This document shows positions 29,001 to 36,596 of a stretch of 64,000 bases of DNA, one piece after another; the first letter of the stretch is position 1, and each line of letters begins with the position of its first letter. The notes under the pieces are model-generated. The model worked only from the letters and a program-made list of their open reading frames with translations. It ran no database searches and was not told the DNA's origin. The translations under genes and the position numbers were made by a program. The DNA comes from Ideonella benzenivorans (lineage in GTDB: Bacteria; Pseudomonadota; Gammaproteobacteria; Burkholderiales; Burkholderiaceae_C), in NCBI RefSeq assembly GCF_020387415.1, contig NZ_JAGWCB010000010.1, forward strand, positions 62,001-126,000. The letters are read 5' to 3'.

Positions 29001-29893
29001 AAATTGGTGAAGGACTCCGAAATGGCCGCCTTGGCCATGAACTCTCGCATCCGGTAGTAGGAAAACCAGTTGGCAAAGTTCTGCAGCTCCTGCTTCTGCG
29101 TGCACTTGACCTGCTGCCCACTGGCATCCCGGCAATCATCCCGCCCAGCCGCCGACACCGCTGGGGCATGGCTTCCGTTTGTCGCATTGACGTTATAAGC
29201 GGTGTAGCTGCTAGTTTTGGTTGGGTCCGCACCGGCCTTCAGCCGATATACCAGACCAGGCGCAAATTGCCTTGACTTCTGCCCATCGTTCACGATGGTT
29301 CTGGCATCCGTGCACCACGTCCCGCCGGTAATCGTTTTGGTGGTGACCAGGTTGTAGGTCCCAGAAACCAGCCCCGCAGGATCCCAAGGAGCTCGAGTGG
29401 CATCGATGATATTGCCCCGGCGGACGAAGACCCCACTGCCGTTGGGAGTGGGATTCACCCAAGGCAGGTAGTGAATGTCTGGGTTGTAGTAGATGGTGTT
29501 GACGTCCGGCGACCGAAACTGCATCTGATACACGTATCTCGCAGTGGGCTCGGCCGGCGCAACACAAGGTTCGTAGTTATAGGTACCCTGGGGAGTGCTA
29601 ACCCGTTTGCGCGGATCACCCGGAAAGGCCCCAGCCCATTGATCAAACACGGTCACCGAATAGCCGTTGAGCGTGAAGGCCCCTTCCGGCATGGCGTCAA
29701 ACAGCATCGATCCCGAATCGTCGATCGTGATCATCACGTTCGGCGGAGGCACAGCCCCTGCACTGCTGGTCAATGGACTCTGCGAAGGCTCTGTGGCGCC
29801 TGCCACGGTCGCGGCAAGGGCCGCCAGGCTCAGGGCCAAGGGGCCTGCCCACGTCGGCCGCTGAAGAAGGAAATGGCGAAGGGTCGTGCTCAT
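26081..29893 (-). CDS. pilY1: PilY1-type pilus tip adhesin/assembly protein
   Basis: 1270 residues. A signal-peptide-like N-terminus (to about 33) is followed by a von Willebrand A-like domain with MIDAS motif DDSGS at 58-62, then by a C-terminal beta-propeller PilY1 domain (DALVNYIRGD and GANAGIFHLFRGSDGKELFGYVPR-type segments). An EF-hand-like calcium loop DTNGDGVVNGSD lies near the C-terminus. PilY1 sits at the pilus tip and controls extension, retraction and surface sensing. GGGGAGA precedes the ATG at 29893. Base composition is visibly more AT-rich over about 28.2-29.6 kb (the N-terminal half) than in its neighbours. Between pilX and pilE in the usual order. Confidence 0.92.
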   Translation of the reverse strand: MSTTLRHFLLQRPTWAGPLALSLAALAATVAGATEPSQSPLTSSAGAVPPPNVMITIDDSGSMLFDAMPEGAFTLNGYSVTVFDQWAGAFPGDPRKRVSTPQGTYNYEPCVAPAEPTARYVYQMQFRSPDVNTIYYNPDIHYLPWVNPTPNGSGVFVRRGNIIDATRAPWDPAGLVSGTYNLVTTKTITGGTWCTDARTIVNDGQKSRQFAPGLVYRLKAGADPTKTSSYTAYNVNATNGSHAPAVSAAGRDDCRDASGQQVKCTQKQELQNFANWFSYYRMREFMAKAAISESFTNFKDQLRAGWGRINKTSASTVEGGGSASFKVIELGVAQLDANWLGKVLTGVQSIESTGGTPLRTAVDAVGGYFYNRKSDAYSPWATVPGATTAPGNERLACRRSVNVLTTDGYYNDDYTAAGDLDTSTNTYSYPYSSTNPGQNPNSYTPYQYVPGRPYSDAPKKYSNTLADAAMRWYIRDLDTSIANNITPVDGDIAFWQHLSQFTVGIGVKGTLDASTDAAKASTLAQLANGTIGWPDPLPGQNTSNPEKIDDLWHAAVNTGGDFASAKNVTELTNALSNAFGKAVGNDGREAGVATVASTLVQDNIKFVPTYRSGAWTGDVLAYRLDTNGSVLGGANAAPVWQASKVLPDLASRNLFTWSGSSPEAFSVNGLSTSDKSLIVGSSGFDGDALVNYIRGDTSNEGAAKTFRSRGGQLLGDFINSPPVYVKNLVNLGYDKLSDTTWNAGYAGYLAQKAARSEGVVAVGANAGIFHLFRGSDGKELFGYVPRVGFPNLSLVASKTYGTTTNYHHFFVDGPTVESDAYITPQGENSPRWTNVLVGSMGAGGRGVFALNLATTDPTGALGSNTVQWELTDNDLGYVQGDMRVGPIQGGKLAGQSGWYAFIGNGPYSANGRAALLVVDVQTGSVVKSIQVPTGTGNGLGGVYLLRNSHQEVYAAYAGDLLGNLWRFDFTDGTDTSTWKVSFGGAPLFTAQDGANNVQPITAAPIVMAHPTQGYVVLFGTGKLFDAADATSTGMQSFYGVWDSTARGAAGGTVSPFNGVTAPQRNVLVQQTIDTEHPVTVDQTANGKTVTNTYYKLSSNAVDWTVRKGWYLDLNIMAGQRVVYAPQSILSVVYFSSIVPAAPAAMCESNVGTGYNFIVDAVSGAALTSPVFDTNGDGVVNGSDTVVAGMKSTADGIDKLLSNQEGVVGDQPNVTQCLPDPGHKCGEGFCLTVIVNTSNEAEELCVPGPPRPAGNVITDRVWRQILNPPTP

Positions 29894-29933
29894 GAGACGT
29901 CTCCCCAGGAACGGCGCGGTGGCCATTCCGGCT

Positions 29934-30512
29934 TCAGTTGATGCGTGAGATGGACTGGAGCCAGACGACGGAACCGGCCGTCGTTCGCCCCTGGGCGTCC
30001 TGTTGGAAATCCGGGCTGAATCCGCGGGCCGTCACCAGCAGGGCCTGGGTTGTGCCATCGTTCAGCACGGTGTATTCCGCCAGGCACTGCGGGGGGGGTG
30101 GCTTGATCGAGCTGTCCGACGACACCAGCACCGAATTGGGCACCGTGGTGGCCACGGCGCCGACCCCAAACCAGTTGGAGAACGTGCCCCAACGCGTCGG
30201 CAGCCCATCGGCCGGGTTACCGTTATCGTCCGGCAGTGGCGGCAGGATGGCAAAGCCAGCAGTACCGCAATTGGGATAGGTGGCTGGATTGACCACATGG
30301 CCCGAACACCGTTCGCAGTACCGCAAAGCCAGCTCGGCGTACTGCTGCGCCTGGGTTTGTGCGCGGGCGTTGTTCGCGATCAGATCGGAGGTCAGCGCCC
30401 CACGCATCACCGCCACCGACATCAGCGCGATGATCACCAGCATCACCAGCGCGACGATCAGGGTTGCACCCCGCTGAGAAGCCACCGCAGTGGCAGATCG
30501 CCTCGAGTTCAC
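29934..30512 (-). CDS. pilX: Minor pilin PilX-like protein
   Basis: 192 residues. The N-terminal SQRGATLIVALVMLVIIALMSVAVMRG is the PilX-family variant of the pilin helix, without the canonical FTLIE. The GTG start at 30512 overlaps the pilW stop as GTGA, with GGGGGA upstream, which settles the start. Conserved-type cysteines lie in RYCERCSGH and PNCGTAG. It is part of the PilVWX priming complex that seats PilY1 at the pilus tip. Confidence 0.85.
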   Translation of the reverse strand: MNSRRSATAVASQRGATLIVALVMLVIIALMSVAVMRGALTSDLIANNARAQTQAQQYAELALRYCERCSGHVVNPATYPNCGTAGFAILPPLPDDNGNPADGLPTRWGTFSNWFGVGAVATTVPNSVLVSSDSSIKPPPPQCLAEYTVLNDGTTQALLVTARGFSPDFQQDAQGRTTAGSVVWLQSISRIN

Positions 30513-31360
30513 AGCGCGGTCCCCCGGCGGTTCTGGATCAGGAAGGTGGAGGTGAACGCCCGGTACATGTACCGATCGCCCGCGGCTGGCGTGGTGGCGG
30601 CTGCGAAAGGATCGCAGCCCTGGTAAGCCGTCGGTGCAGTCAGCACCGGGTCGGCACTGCGCACGATCAGGCACACCCGCACCGACACCACCTGGGGCCA
30701 GGTGCCGGCTGCTGTGACCTCCGTCGCCGTCTTGTAGGTGCTGGCCACGTTGGCACCAGGGGCCGCCACCCCGTAGGTGGCCTGCATGTCACTGATGTTC
30801 TCCACCAAGGCCTGCCCACTGGCATTGCCTGGCCCCCGACAGAACAGCGCCCCATTGGAAATGTAGAAACGGCTGTATTGCAGGTAATAGCCGCTTGTCA
30901 GCGCCAGCGTATTGCCCAGGCAATCCAGTGGCACCTTCACCCCAGCCACCGTCTTGGTGATGCTGTTGAACTCGTTGGCCTCGAAGGCCACGGCCAGCGC
31001 ATTCCGGCCCGTGGCTGCGCAGGTGAGCTGGTCAATGTCTTTGGACAGGTCTGCAAAATCAGTATCACAACCCCGAACCCAGTTGTCGGTCACGGCGTTG
31101 CGGGTGAACCCGGTGCCGGCGCCCACCGGCCCCCCTGTCGGCGCGCTGTAGGCCGCATTGCTCACCTGCGTGCGCAAGATGCCCATGGCGGCGCTGGCGT
31201 CCTCGGTGATCTGGGCCAGGGCCCGCCCCACCTGGGTCGTCTGGCTGGCGCCCTGGTAGCTGGCGTACATCGCCGCCAGCACCACCAGACCGATGGCCAG
31301 TGACACCATCAGCTCGACCAATGTGAAGCCGCGCATGCGCGGCAGGGAATGCCCAGACAT
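30509..31360 (-). CDS. pilW: Minor pilin PilW-like protein
   Basis: 283 residues. The prepilin site lies in RMRG^FTLVELMVSLAIGLVVLAAMYASYQ near residue 11. The second of two adjacent ATGs (31360) is chosen because GAGG then lies 7 nt upstream; the ATG at 31363 is a one-codon alternative. Length and the C-terminal AGDRYMYRAFTSTFLIQNR fit PilW of the PilVWX complex. The stop overlaps the pilX start. Confidence 0.88.
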   Translation of the reverse strand: MSGHSLPRMRGFTLVELMVSLAIGLVVLAAMYASYQGASQTTQVGRALAQITEDASAAMGILRTQVSNAAYSAPTGGPVGAGTGFTRNAVTDNWVRGCDTDFADLSKDIDQLTCAATGRNALAVAFEANEFNSITKTVAGVKVPLDCLGNTLALTSGYYLQYSRFYISNGALFCRGPGNASGQALVENISDMQATYGVAAPGANVASTYKTATEVTAAGTWPQVVSVRVCLIVRSADPVLTAPTAYQGCDPFAAATTPAAGDRYMYRAFTSTFLIQNRRGTAL

Positions 31361-31370
31361 CATGCGTCCT

Positions 31371-31919
31371 CTACAGGCCGATCCGGAAATGCATGCAGCG
31401 CGGCGCCGCTGCGGTGGAGAATTTCGGGGGGCAGGCCGATGCACCGGCCACATTGCTCGCATTGCCCACCACGTTGGTACCTTCCGCGTCGGGGTCCCGC
31501 CAGATCACCCACAGATCGAACAAGGTGCTGTCGGCGTCGGAGGGACTGATGTAGCCCGTTCCGCTGGGAAGAGACTTGTAGAGCGTGGCTTGCCAGGCGG
31601 CCAGATCCACGGCCGCCATCTCATCCTTGGTGCAGGCATCCGGATTGGCACAGGCCGCCTCGGCAGGCGCCCCCAGCGCCAGCGTCGCATTGTTGAGAAA
31701 GTAATCGGCCCGCCCGGTGTAGTTGGCCCGCATGCGGTCGGCCATATCCGCCGCCAGCAAGGTGGCCACGGACCGGAACTCGGTGGTCTTGCCGAAGCGC
31801 GTGGCCACCCCCAGCAGCCCCGCCATCGCGAGGATGCCCAGAGACACCACCAGGATGGCCACCAGAACCTCGATCAAGGACGCACCGGCAACCCGCCGGC
31901 GGGACACCTGCCTCAGCAT
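31371..31919 (-). CDS. pilV: Minor pilin PilV-like protein
   Basis: 182 residues. The N-terminus RRRVAGASLIEVLVAILVVSLGILAMAGLLG is the PilV form of the pilin helix, with SLIEVLVA typical of the family. The C-terminus has paired cysteines (ASACPPK and PRCMHF). Its ATG overlaps the upstream fimT stop (ATGCTGA), indicating translational coupling. Acts in the minor-pilin priming complex. Confidence 0.88.
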   Translation of the reverse strand: MLRQVSRRRVAGASLIEVLVAILVVSLGILAMAGLLGVATRFGKTTEFRSVATLLAADMADRMRANYTGRADYFLNNATLALGAPAEAACANPDACTKDEMAAVDLAAWQATLYKSLPSGTGYISPSDADSTLFDLWVIWRDPDAEGTNVVGNASNVAGASACPPKFSTAAAPRCMHFRIGL

Positions 31920-32497
31920 ATGTTGCCACTCCCCTTCTTGACCTGGATCTGCCCGGCCACCGTCACGCAGACGTGCCGCACATTGGAGGTGTAGGTGCTG
32001 CTGCTGGTGTCCGCCACACGGGGCGTCACGGTGAACTTCATCACGCCACCGGCCAAGCCATTGGCCTCGAAGGTCACCGCCGCGGTAGCGCTGTCCTCAG
32101 CCAGCCCGCCCACCTTGGAAGTGGGGCTGCCCACCCGCAACACCACCTCATGGGCGCCCACGTCCACATCCCGGTCGTTGTCGACAAAGATCAGCCAGCC
32201 GCTCTTCCAGTCCGATCCATGACAGTTCGGGCTGGCCGCATTGGGATCGTTCGTCGCACAGATGGTGACCGGTGCCAGACGCTTGAGCGACTCTGAACGG
32301 GCCAGCCGCAGGGCCTGCCACAAATCGTCGGCCGCCCCTGAGGCGGCCCGTGCGGCCACGAATGACTGCATCGCCGGTGCGGCCACGCTCATCAAAATGA
32401 CGGCCACCGCCACCGTGACCATCAATTCGATCAAGGTCACCCCCCGGACGCGGACACGTGCCGGAGTGAACGAATGGGGCACAGACAAGCAAACCAT
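31913..32497 (-). CDS. fimT: FimT/GspH-type minor pseudopilin, copy 2
   Basis: 194 residues. The prepilin site is at about residue 19 (RVRG^VTLIELMVTVAVAVILMSVAAPAMQ). The C-terminal domain has the GspH/FimT pattern (ARSESLKRLAPVTICATND, WKSGWLIFVDNDRD). The start at 32497 keeps the leader at a normal length, though no strong ribosome-binding site is visible. FimT proteins in some species bind DNA for natural transformation; that cannot be judged here. Confidence 0.85.
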   Translation of the reverse strand: MVCLSVPHSFTPARVRVRGVTLIELMVTVAVAVILMSVAAPAMQSFVAARAASGAADDLWQALRLARSESLKRLAPVTICATNDPNAASPNCHGSDWKSGWLIFVDNDRDVDVGAHEVVLRVGSPTSKVGGLAEDSATAAVTFEANGLAGGVMKFTVTPRVADTSSSTYTSNVRHVCVTVAGQIQVKKGSGNIC

Positions 32498-32582
32498 CTT
32501 CACATGGTGCCCCAAATGTTCCCGCGCGCGCAGCGGGCTGGCGATGAACGGCACACGCCAGCGGACAAACGGTCACCGCCAC

Positions 32583-33161
32583 TCAGGCGCAGTCGTCGGC
32601 CTCGGTCTGGCGGACTCGCCCGGGCTTGTTGACGCACACCAGCAGGCTGCCAGGCACCCCCCGGCTGTCCGGCGCAGCCCCTGGCGGCACAAAGCGGAAA
32701 TGCGAGGCCGCGTTGCTGGAGAACCCCTGCGCATGGAAGGTCAAGGCCTTCACCGTGGCCGCCACGCTGCCCGCCGCGGCCCGCTGCAGGTGCACCATCA
32801 GCACCGGGTCATCGACCTCTCGGATGCCGGTGTTGCCCCGGTCGATGAACACCAGCCAACCGGTGCTCCAGTCGCGCCCGCTCTCCAGACACTGCGGCTC
32901 GCCGGTCGGCACCGATTCAGGTGCCAAGGCGCACAGGGTGACGGTCTCCCCGCGCCGCAGCGCCTCTGATCGCGCCCGGTGCACCCCTTGGCGGAAGGAT
33001 GCCGTCTCGGCCGCCACGGCCTGCCGGTGCTGCATCGCCACCATTGAGGGCACCGCGATCCCCATGATCACCGCGGCCAGGCTGGCCGTGACCATCGTCT
33101 CGACCAGCGTCACCCCACGGGCCACGCGACGCCCGCCCTTGTTCCCCCACTTGCCAGCCAT
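32583..33161 (-). CDS. FimT/GspH-type minor pseudopilin, copy 1
   Basis: 192 residues. Prepilin site RVARG^VTLVETMVTASLAAVIMGIAVPSM, then a GspH-like domain (HRARSEALRRGETVTLCALA, DWSTGWLVFIDRGNTG). It resembles the next gene in layout and motifs, so the two are probably duplicates. GGGGGA precedes the ATG at 33161. It is the first gene of the minus-strand pilus cluster and diverges from ribD across 156 nt, which contains an ACACATTGTGT palindrome at 33222-33232. The long open frame upstream of 33161 on this strand is a shadow of ribD. Confidence 0.84.
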   Translation of the reverse strand: MAGKWGNKGGRRVARGVTLVETMVTASLAAVIMGIAVPSMVAMQHRQAVAAETASFRQGVHRARSEALRRGETVTLCALAPESVPTGEPQCLESGRDWSTGWLVFIDRGNTGIREVDDPVLMVHLQRAAAGSVAATVKALTFHAQGFSSNAASHFRFVPPGAAPDSRGVPGSLLVCVNKPGRVRQTEADDCA

Positions 33162-33317
33162 CAATTCCCCCCTTGCGGTGTGTCTGATGGGCCGTACAGC
33201 GCCCCCTTGTCGGTTTCCGAGACACATTGTGTGAACAGGGATCGCTTCGGTCATCCCTCCGCGGTAGTCCCACTTTCGGGGGGAGAATGCGCCGCCCGAC
33301 GCCGGATCCCTGCCGCC

Positions 33318-34457
33318 ATGAACCCCGCCCTGCCCCCCGAGTTCTCCCCTGCCGACGCAGCCTGGATGGCGCGCGCCCAGGCCCTGGCCGAGCAGGCGGT
33401 GGGCCTGACGGAGCCCAACCCACGGGTCGGCTGTGTCATCACGGCAGCGGATGGCACGGTGCTGGGCGAGGGCCACACCCAGGCGGCTGGCCAGGCCCAC
33501 GCGGAAGTGATGGCCTTGCGCGCCGCGGCCGCCGCCGGTCGGGACGTGCGCGGCGCCACAGCCTATGTGACGCTGGAGCCCTGTGCCCACCATGGCCGCA
33601 CGCCCCCCTGCTGCGACGCCCTGATCGCCGCCGGCGTCGGACGGGTGGTGGTTGCCGCGGGGGACCCGAACCCGCTGGTGAACGGCCAGGGGCTGGCGCG
33701 GCTGCGCGCCGCCGGCACCACCGTGGTCCAGGCGAGCGCGCCCCATGTCGAAGCCTGCGAGGCATTGAACATTGGCTTCTTCCACCGCATGCGCACCGGT
33801 CGCCCCTGGGTGCGGCTGAAGGTCGCCGCCTCGCTGGACGGCCGCACGGCGCTGGACAACGGCGTCAGCCAGTGGATCACCGGCCTGGACGCCCGGCGCG
33901 ACGGCCATGCCTGGCGCCGCCGCGCCGGTGCCCTGCTCACCGGCGTGGGCACGGTGCTGGCGGATGACCCCCGGCTGGATGTGCGGCTGGTGCCCACGCC
34001 GCGTCAGCCGCTGCGCGCCATCGTGGACGCCCGGCTGGACACGCCGCCGTCCGCCCGCCTGTTCGAGGCTGAAGGCCCGCTGGTCTTCTATGCCGCCGCG
34101 CCCGCCCCGGAGCGGGTCGCGGCCCTCACAGCCCAAGGTGCCGAGGTCATCTTGCTGCCCGCCACCGCCGGCCGGGTGGACCTGGCCGCCGTGCTCGCCG
34201 ACCTGGCGCGCCGGCCGATCAACGAGCTGCATGTGGAAGCGGGCCCCCGCCTGAACGGCAGCCTGATCAGCGCCGATCTGGTCGATGAGTGTCTGGTCTA
34301 CCTGGCCCCGATGCTGCTGGGGGCCGGGCGCGGCATGGCCGCCCTGCCCGCGCTGACGACCCTCGACGGCGCCTGGTGCTACGCCTTCCACGACCAGACC
34401 CCGATCGGGGCCGACCTGCGCCTGCGGCTGCGCCGGCGGACCCGCACGCCAGACTGA
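33318..34457 (+). CDS. ribD: Bifunctional riboflavin deaminase-reductase
   Basis: 379 residues. The N-terminal deaminase domain has the zinc site HAE (61-63) with PCAHHGRTPPC (Cys89 and Cys98). The C-terminal domain is the NADPH-dependent pyrimidine reductase (KVAASLDGRTAL, WITGLDARRDGHAWR). It catalyses the second and third steps from GTP to riboflavin. The ATG at 33318 is preceded by no strong ribosome-binding site, and no FMN riboswitch is recognisable upstream. First gene of ribD-ribBX-ribH-nusB. Confidence 0.95.
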   Translation: MNPALPPEFSPADAAWMARAQALAEQAVGLTEPNPRVGCVITAADGTVLGEGHTQAAGQAHAEVMALRAAAAAGRDVRGATAYVTLEPCAHHGRTPPCCDALIAAGVGRVVVAAGDPNPLVNGQGLARLRAAGTTVVQASAPHVEACEALNIGFFHRMRTGRPWVRLKVAASLDGRTALDNGVSQWITGLDARRDGHAWRRRAGALLTGVGTVLADDPRLDVRLVPTPRQPLRAIVDARLDTPPSARLFEAEGPLVFYAAAPAPERVAALTAQGAEVILLPATAGRVDLAAVLADLARRPINELHVEAGPRLNGSLISADLVDECLVYLAPMLLGAGRGMAALPALTTLDGAWCYAFHDQTPIGADLRLRLRRRTRTPD

Positions 34458-34465
34458 CGGCCGCC

Positions 34466-34471
34466 TACAAT
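34466..34471 (+). promoter_or_regulatory. Candidate internal -10 hexamer before ribBX
   Basis: TACAAT ends 6 nt before the ribBX ATG, the same geometry as at pdxH. If used, it would give a leaderless internal transcript of ribBX-ribH-nusB. No good -35 is seen. Confidence 0.35.
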
Positions 34472-34477
34472 CGGGGG

Positions 34478-35578
34478 ATGCCCATCTCCCCTGTTCCCGA
34501 GCTGGTGGCCGAGCTGGCCGCCGGTCGCATGGTGATCCTGGTTGACGAAGAAGACCGGGAGAACGAAGGCGACCTGATCCTGGCCGCCGACCATGTCACC
34601 CCGGATGCGATCAACTTCATGGCCAAGTACGGCCGTGGGCTGATCTGCCTGACGCTGACCCGCGAGCGCTGCGAGCGCCTGCAGCTGCGGCCGATGACCG
34701 CCCACAACGGCGCCCCGCACGGCACCGCGTTCACCGTGTCGATCGAGGCGGCCGAAGGCGTGACCACCGGCATCTCGGCCGCCGACCGCGCCCGCACCGT
34801 GCGGGCCGCCGTGGCCCGCGACGCCAAGCCCAGCGATCTGGTGCAACCCGGGCACATCTTCCCGCTGCAAGCGCAGGACGGCGGCGTGCTGATGCGCGCC
34901 GGTCACACCGAAGCCGGCTGTGACCTGGCTGGCATGGCGGGCCTGACCCCAGCCGCCGTGATCTGCGAGGTGATGAACGACGACGGCACGATGGCGCGGC
35001 TGCCCGAGCTGCAGCGCTTTGCCGAAGAACACGGGCTGAAGATCGGCACCATTGCCGACCTGATCCAGTACCGCAGCCGCAACGAGACGCTGGTGGCCCC
35101 CGCGGGCCGCCGCGTGCTGCAGACGCCGCAAGGCGAATTCGACACCCATGTGTTCCGCGACCGCACCGGTGGCGTGCACCTGGCCCTGACCTGCGGCCAG
35201 TGGGCGCCGGGCGAAGAGGTGCTGGTGCGGGTGCACGAGCCCCTGTCGGTGCTGGACCTGCTGGACGCCGGCCCTTGCGCCCACTCCTGGCCCCTGCCGC
35301 AGGCGCTGACCACGTTGCAACAGGCCGGCAAGGGCGTGGCCGTGCTGCTCAACTGCGCCAAGGACAGCAGCGAGCTGCTGCTGGACCGCCTGCTGCCCGG
35401 TGAAGGCGACCACACGCCGCACGCCTTCGACCTGCGGACCTACGGCGTGGGCGCCCAGATCCTGCGCAGCGTGGGTGTGACCCGCATGAAGCTGCTGGCC
35501 AACCCGCGCCGCATGCCCAGCATGACCGGCTACGGGCTGGAAGTGACCGGCTTCGTGCGCCCCAACGAACAACCCTGA
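34478..35578 (+). CDS. ribB: 3,4-dihydroxy-2-butanone-4-phosphate synthase with degenerate GTP cyclohydrolase II domain (RibBX type)
   Basis: 366 residues. The N-terminal DHBP synthase (about 1-205) makes the four-carbon unit from ribulose-5-phosphate; its acidic loop [10 protein letters not shown] (23-32) and [15 protein letters not shown] are intact. The C-terminal half has the length and fold pattern of GTP cyclohydrolase II, but the zinc-ligand region (normally Cys-x10-Cys-x-Cys) is absent; the region reads [19 protein letters not shown]. So it fits RibBX, and an active RibA should be encoded elsewhere. The start follows TACAAT and lies 20 nt after ribD. Confidence 0.9.
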   Translation: MPISPVPELVAELAAGRMVILVDEEDRENEGDLILAADHVTPDAINFMAKYGRGLICLTLTRERCERLQLRPMTAHNGAPHGTAFTVSIEAAEGVTTGISAADRARTVRAAVARDAKPSDLVQPGHIFPLQAQDGGVLMRAGHTEAGCDLAGMAGLTPAAVICEVMNDDGTMARLPELQRFAEEHGLKIGTIADLIQYRSRNETLVAPAGRRVLQTPQGEFDTHVFRDRTGGVHLALTCGQWAPGEEVLVRVHEPLSVLDLLDAGPCAHSWPLPQALTTLQQAGKGVAVLLNCAKDSSELLLDRLLPGEGDHTPHAFDLRTYGVGAQILRSVGVTRMKLLANPRRMPSMTGYGLEVTGFVRPNEQP

Positions 35579-35595
35579 CCCCCGGAAGGAACCCC

Positions 35596-36060
35596 ATGCA
35601 AGGTGCAGACAAGGGCCAGAGCGGCTCGCTGGACGGCCAGACGCTGGCCATCGGGATCGTGCGCGCCCGCTTCAATGACGCGATCACCGCCCAGTTGGCC
35701 GCGTCCTGTCTGGCCGAGCTGGCGGCCTGTGGCGTGCGCGAGGAGGACATCCAGGTGGTGACCGTCCCCGGCGCGCTGGAGGTGCCGCTGGCCCTGCAGG
35801 CCCTGGCCGACAGCGACGACTACGACGCGCTGATCGCCCTGGGTTGCATCATCCGCGGGGAGACCTACCACTTCGAACTGGTGTCCAACGAAAGCGGCGC
35901 GGGCGTGACCCGCGTCAGCCTGGACCACCAGATCCCCATTGCCAATGCCATCCTGACCGTCGAGAACGAGGCCCAGGCCTGGGCCCGCGCGGAAGAAAAA
36001 GGCCGTGATGCCGCCCGCGTCGCCGTCGAGATGGCCAACCTGTTGAACGAACTGCCGTGA
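35596..36060 (+). CDS. ribH: 6,7-dimethyl-8-ribityllumazine synthase
   Basis: 154 residues. It condenses the RibD product with the butanone phosphate to lumazine and usually assembles as an icosahedral or decameric shell. [10 protein letters not shown], the [12 protein letters not shown] loop, [13 protein letters not shown] and the catalytic-region His in that loop are visible. GGAAGGA precedes the ATG at 35596. Its stop overlaps nusB as GTGA. Confidence 0.96.
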   Translation: MQGADKGQSGSLDGQTLAIGIVRARFNDAITAQLAASCLAELAACGVREEDIQVVTVPGALEVPLALQALADSDDYDALIALGCIIRGETYHFELVSNESGAGVTRVSLDHQIPIANAILTVENEAQAWARAEEKGRDAARVAVEMANLLNELP

Positions 36061-36539
36061 GCGACACCTCTTCTTCCCCGGCCCGTCCCGCCCACAAGCG
36101 AACGGCGCCCAAGTCCGCGCGCCGCCGCTCGCGCGAGCTGGCCCTGCAGGGCCTCTACGAATGGCTGATCTCGGGTGCCGAGGCTGGCACCATCGACGCC
36201 CACATGCGCGAGCAAGGCGACTTCGAGCGCTGCGACCAGGCCCATTTCGATGCGCTGCTGCATGGCTGCATCGCCGAAGCCGCCGACCTGGACAGTGTGC
36301 TGGCCGCCCATGTGGACCGCCCGACGACCGAGCTCTCGCCGGTGGAACACGGCGTGCTGTTGATCGGCGCCTACGAGCTCAAGCACTGCCTGGACGTGCC
36401 CTACAAGGTCGCCATCAACGAAGCCGTGGAACTGGCCAAGAGCTTTGGCGGCACCGACGGCCACAAGTACGTCAACGGCGTGCTCGACAAATCGGCGGCC
36501 GTGCTGCGGCCGGCCGAAACCAGCGCCGCGCGCCGCTGA
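36057..36539 (+). CDS. nusB: Transcription antitermination factor NusB
   Basis: 160 residues, all-helical RNA-binding protein that joins NusE on boxA to prevent premature termination in rRNA operons. The Arg-rich N-terminus with [18 protein letters not shown] and [36 protein letters not shown]-type segments are typical. The GTG start overlaps the ribH stop by 4 nt. The ribH-nusB pairing is common in proteobacteria. A terminator follows. Confidence 0.95.
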   Translation: MSDTSSSPARPAHKRTAPKSARRRSRELALQGLYEWLISGAEAGTIDAHMREQGDFERCDQAHFDALLHGCIAEAADLDSVLAAHVDRPTTELSPVEHGVLLIGAYELKHCLDVPYKVAINEAVELAKSFGGTDGHKYVNGVLDKSAAVLRPAETSAARR

Positions 36540-36559
36540 ACCTTCTCCATCCCAGCACC

Positions 36560-36580
36560 GCGGGGCGCCAGGCGCCCCGC
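36560..36580 (+). terminator. Terminator of the rib-nusB operon
   Basis: A perfect inverted repeat GCGGGGCGCC / GGCGCCCCGC around a single A, followed by GTTTCTTTCC. Steric limits leave about 9 bp of stem and a 3-nt loop. Confidence 0.8.
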
Positions 36581-36596
36581 GTTTCTTTCCTCCGCC

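Noticed and set aside
33162-33317. FMN riboswitch ahead of ribD
   Set aside because: None of the conserved RFN blocks are present.
33162-34391. Extension of the first FimT-like frame far upstream on the minus strand
   Set aside because: The extra about 400 codons are antisense to ribD and compositionally abnormal; the ATG at 33161 has a good ribosome-binding site and a normal prepilin leader.
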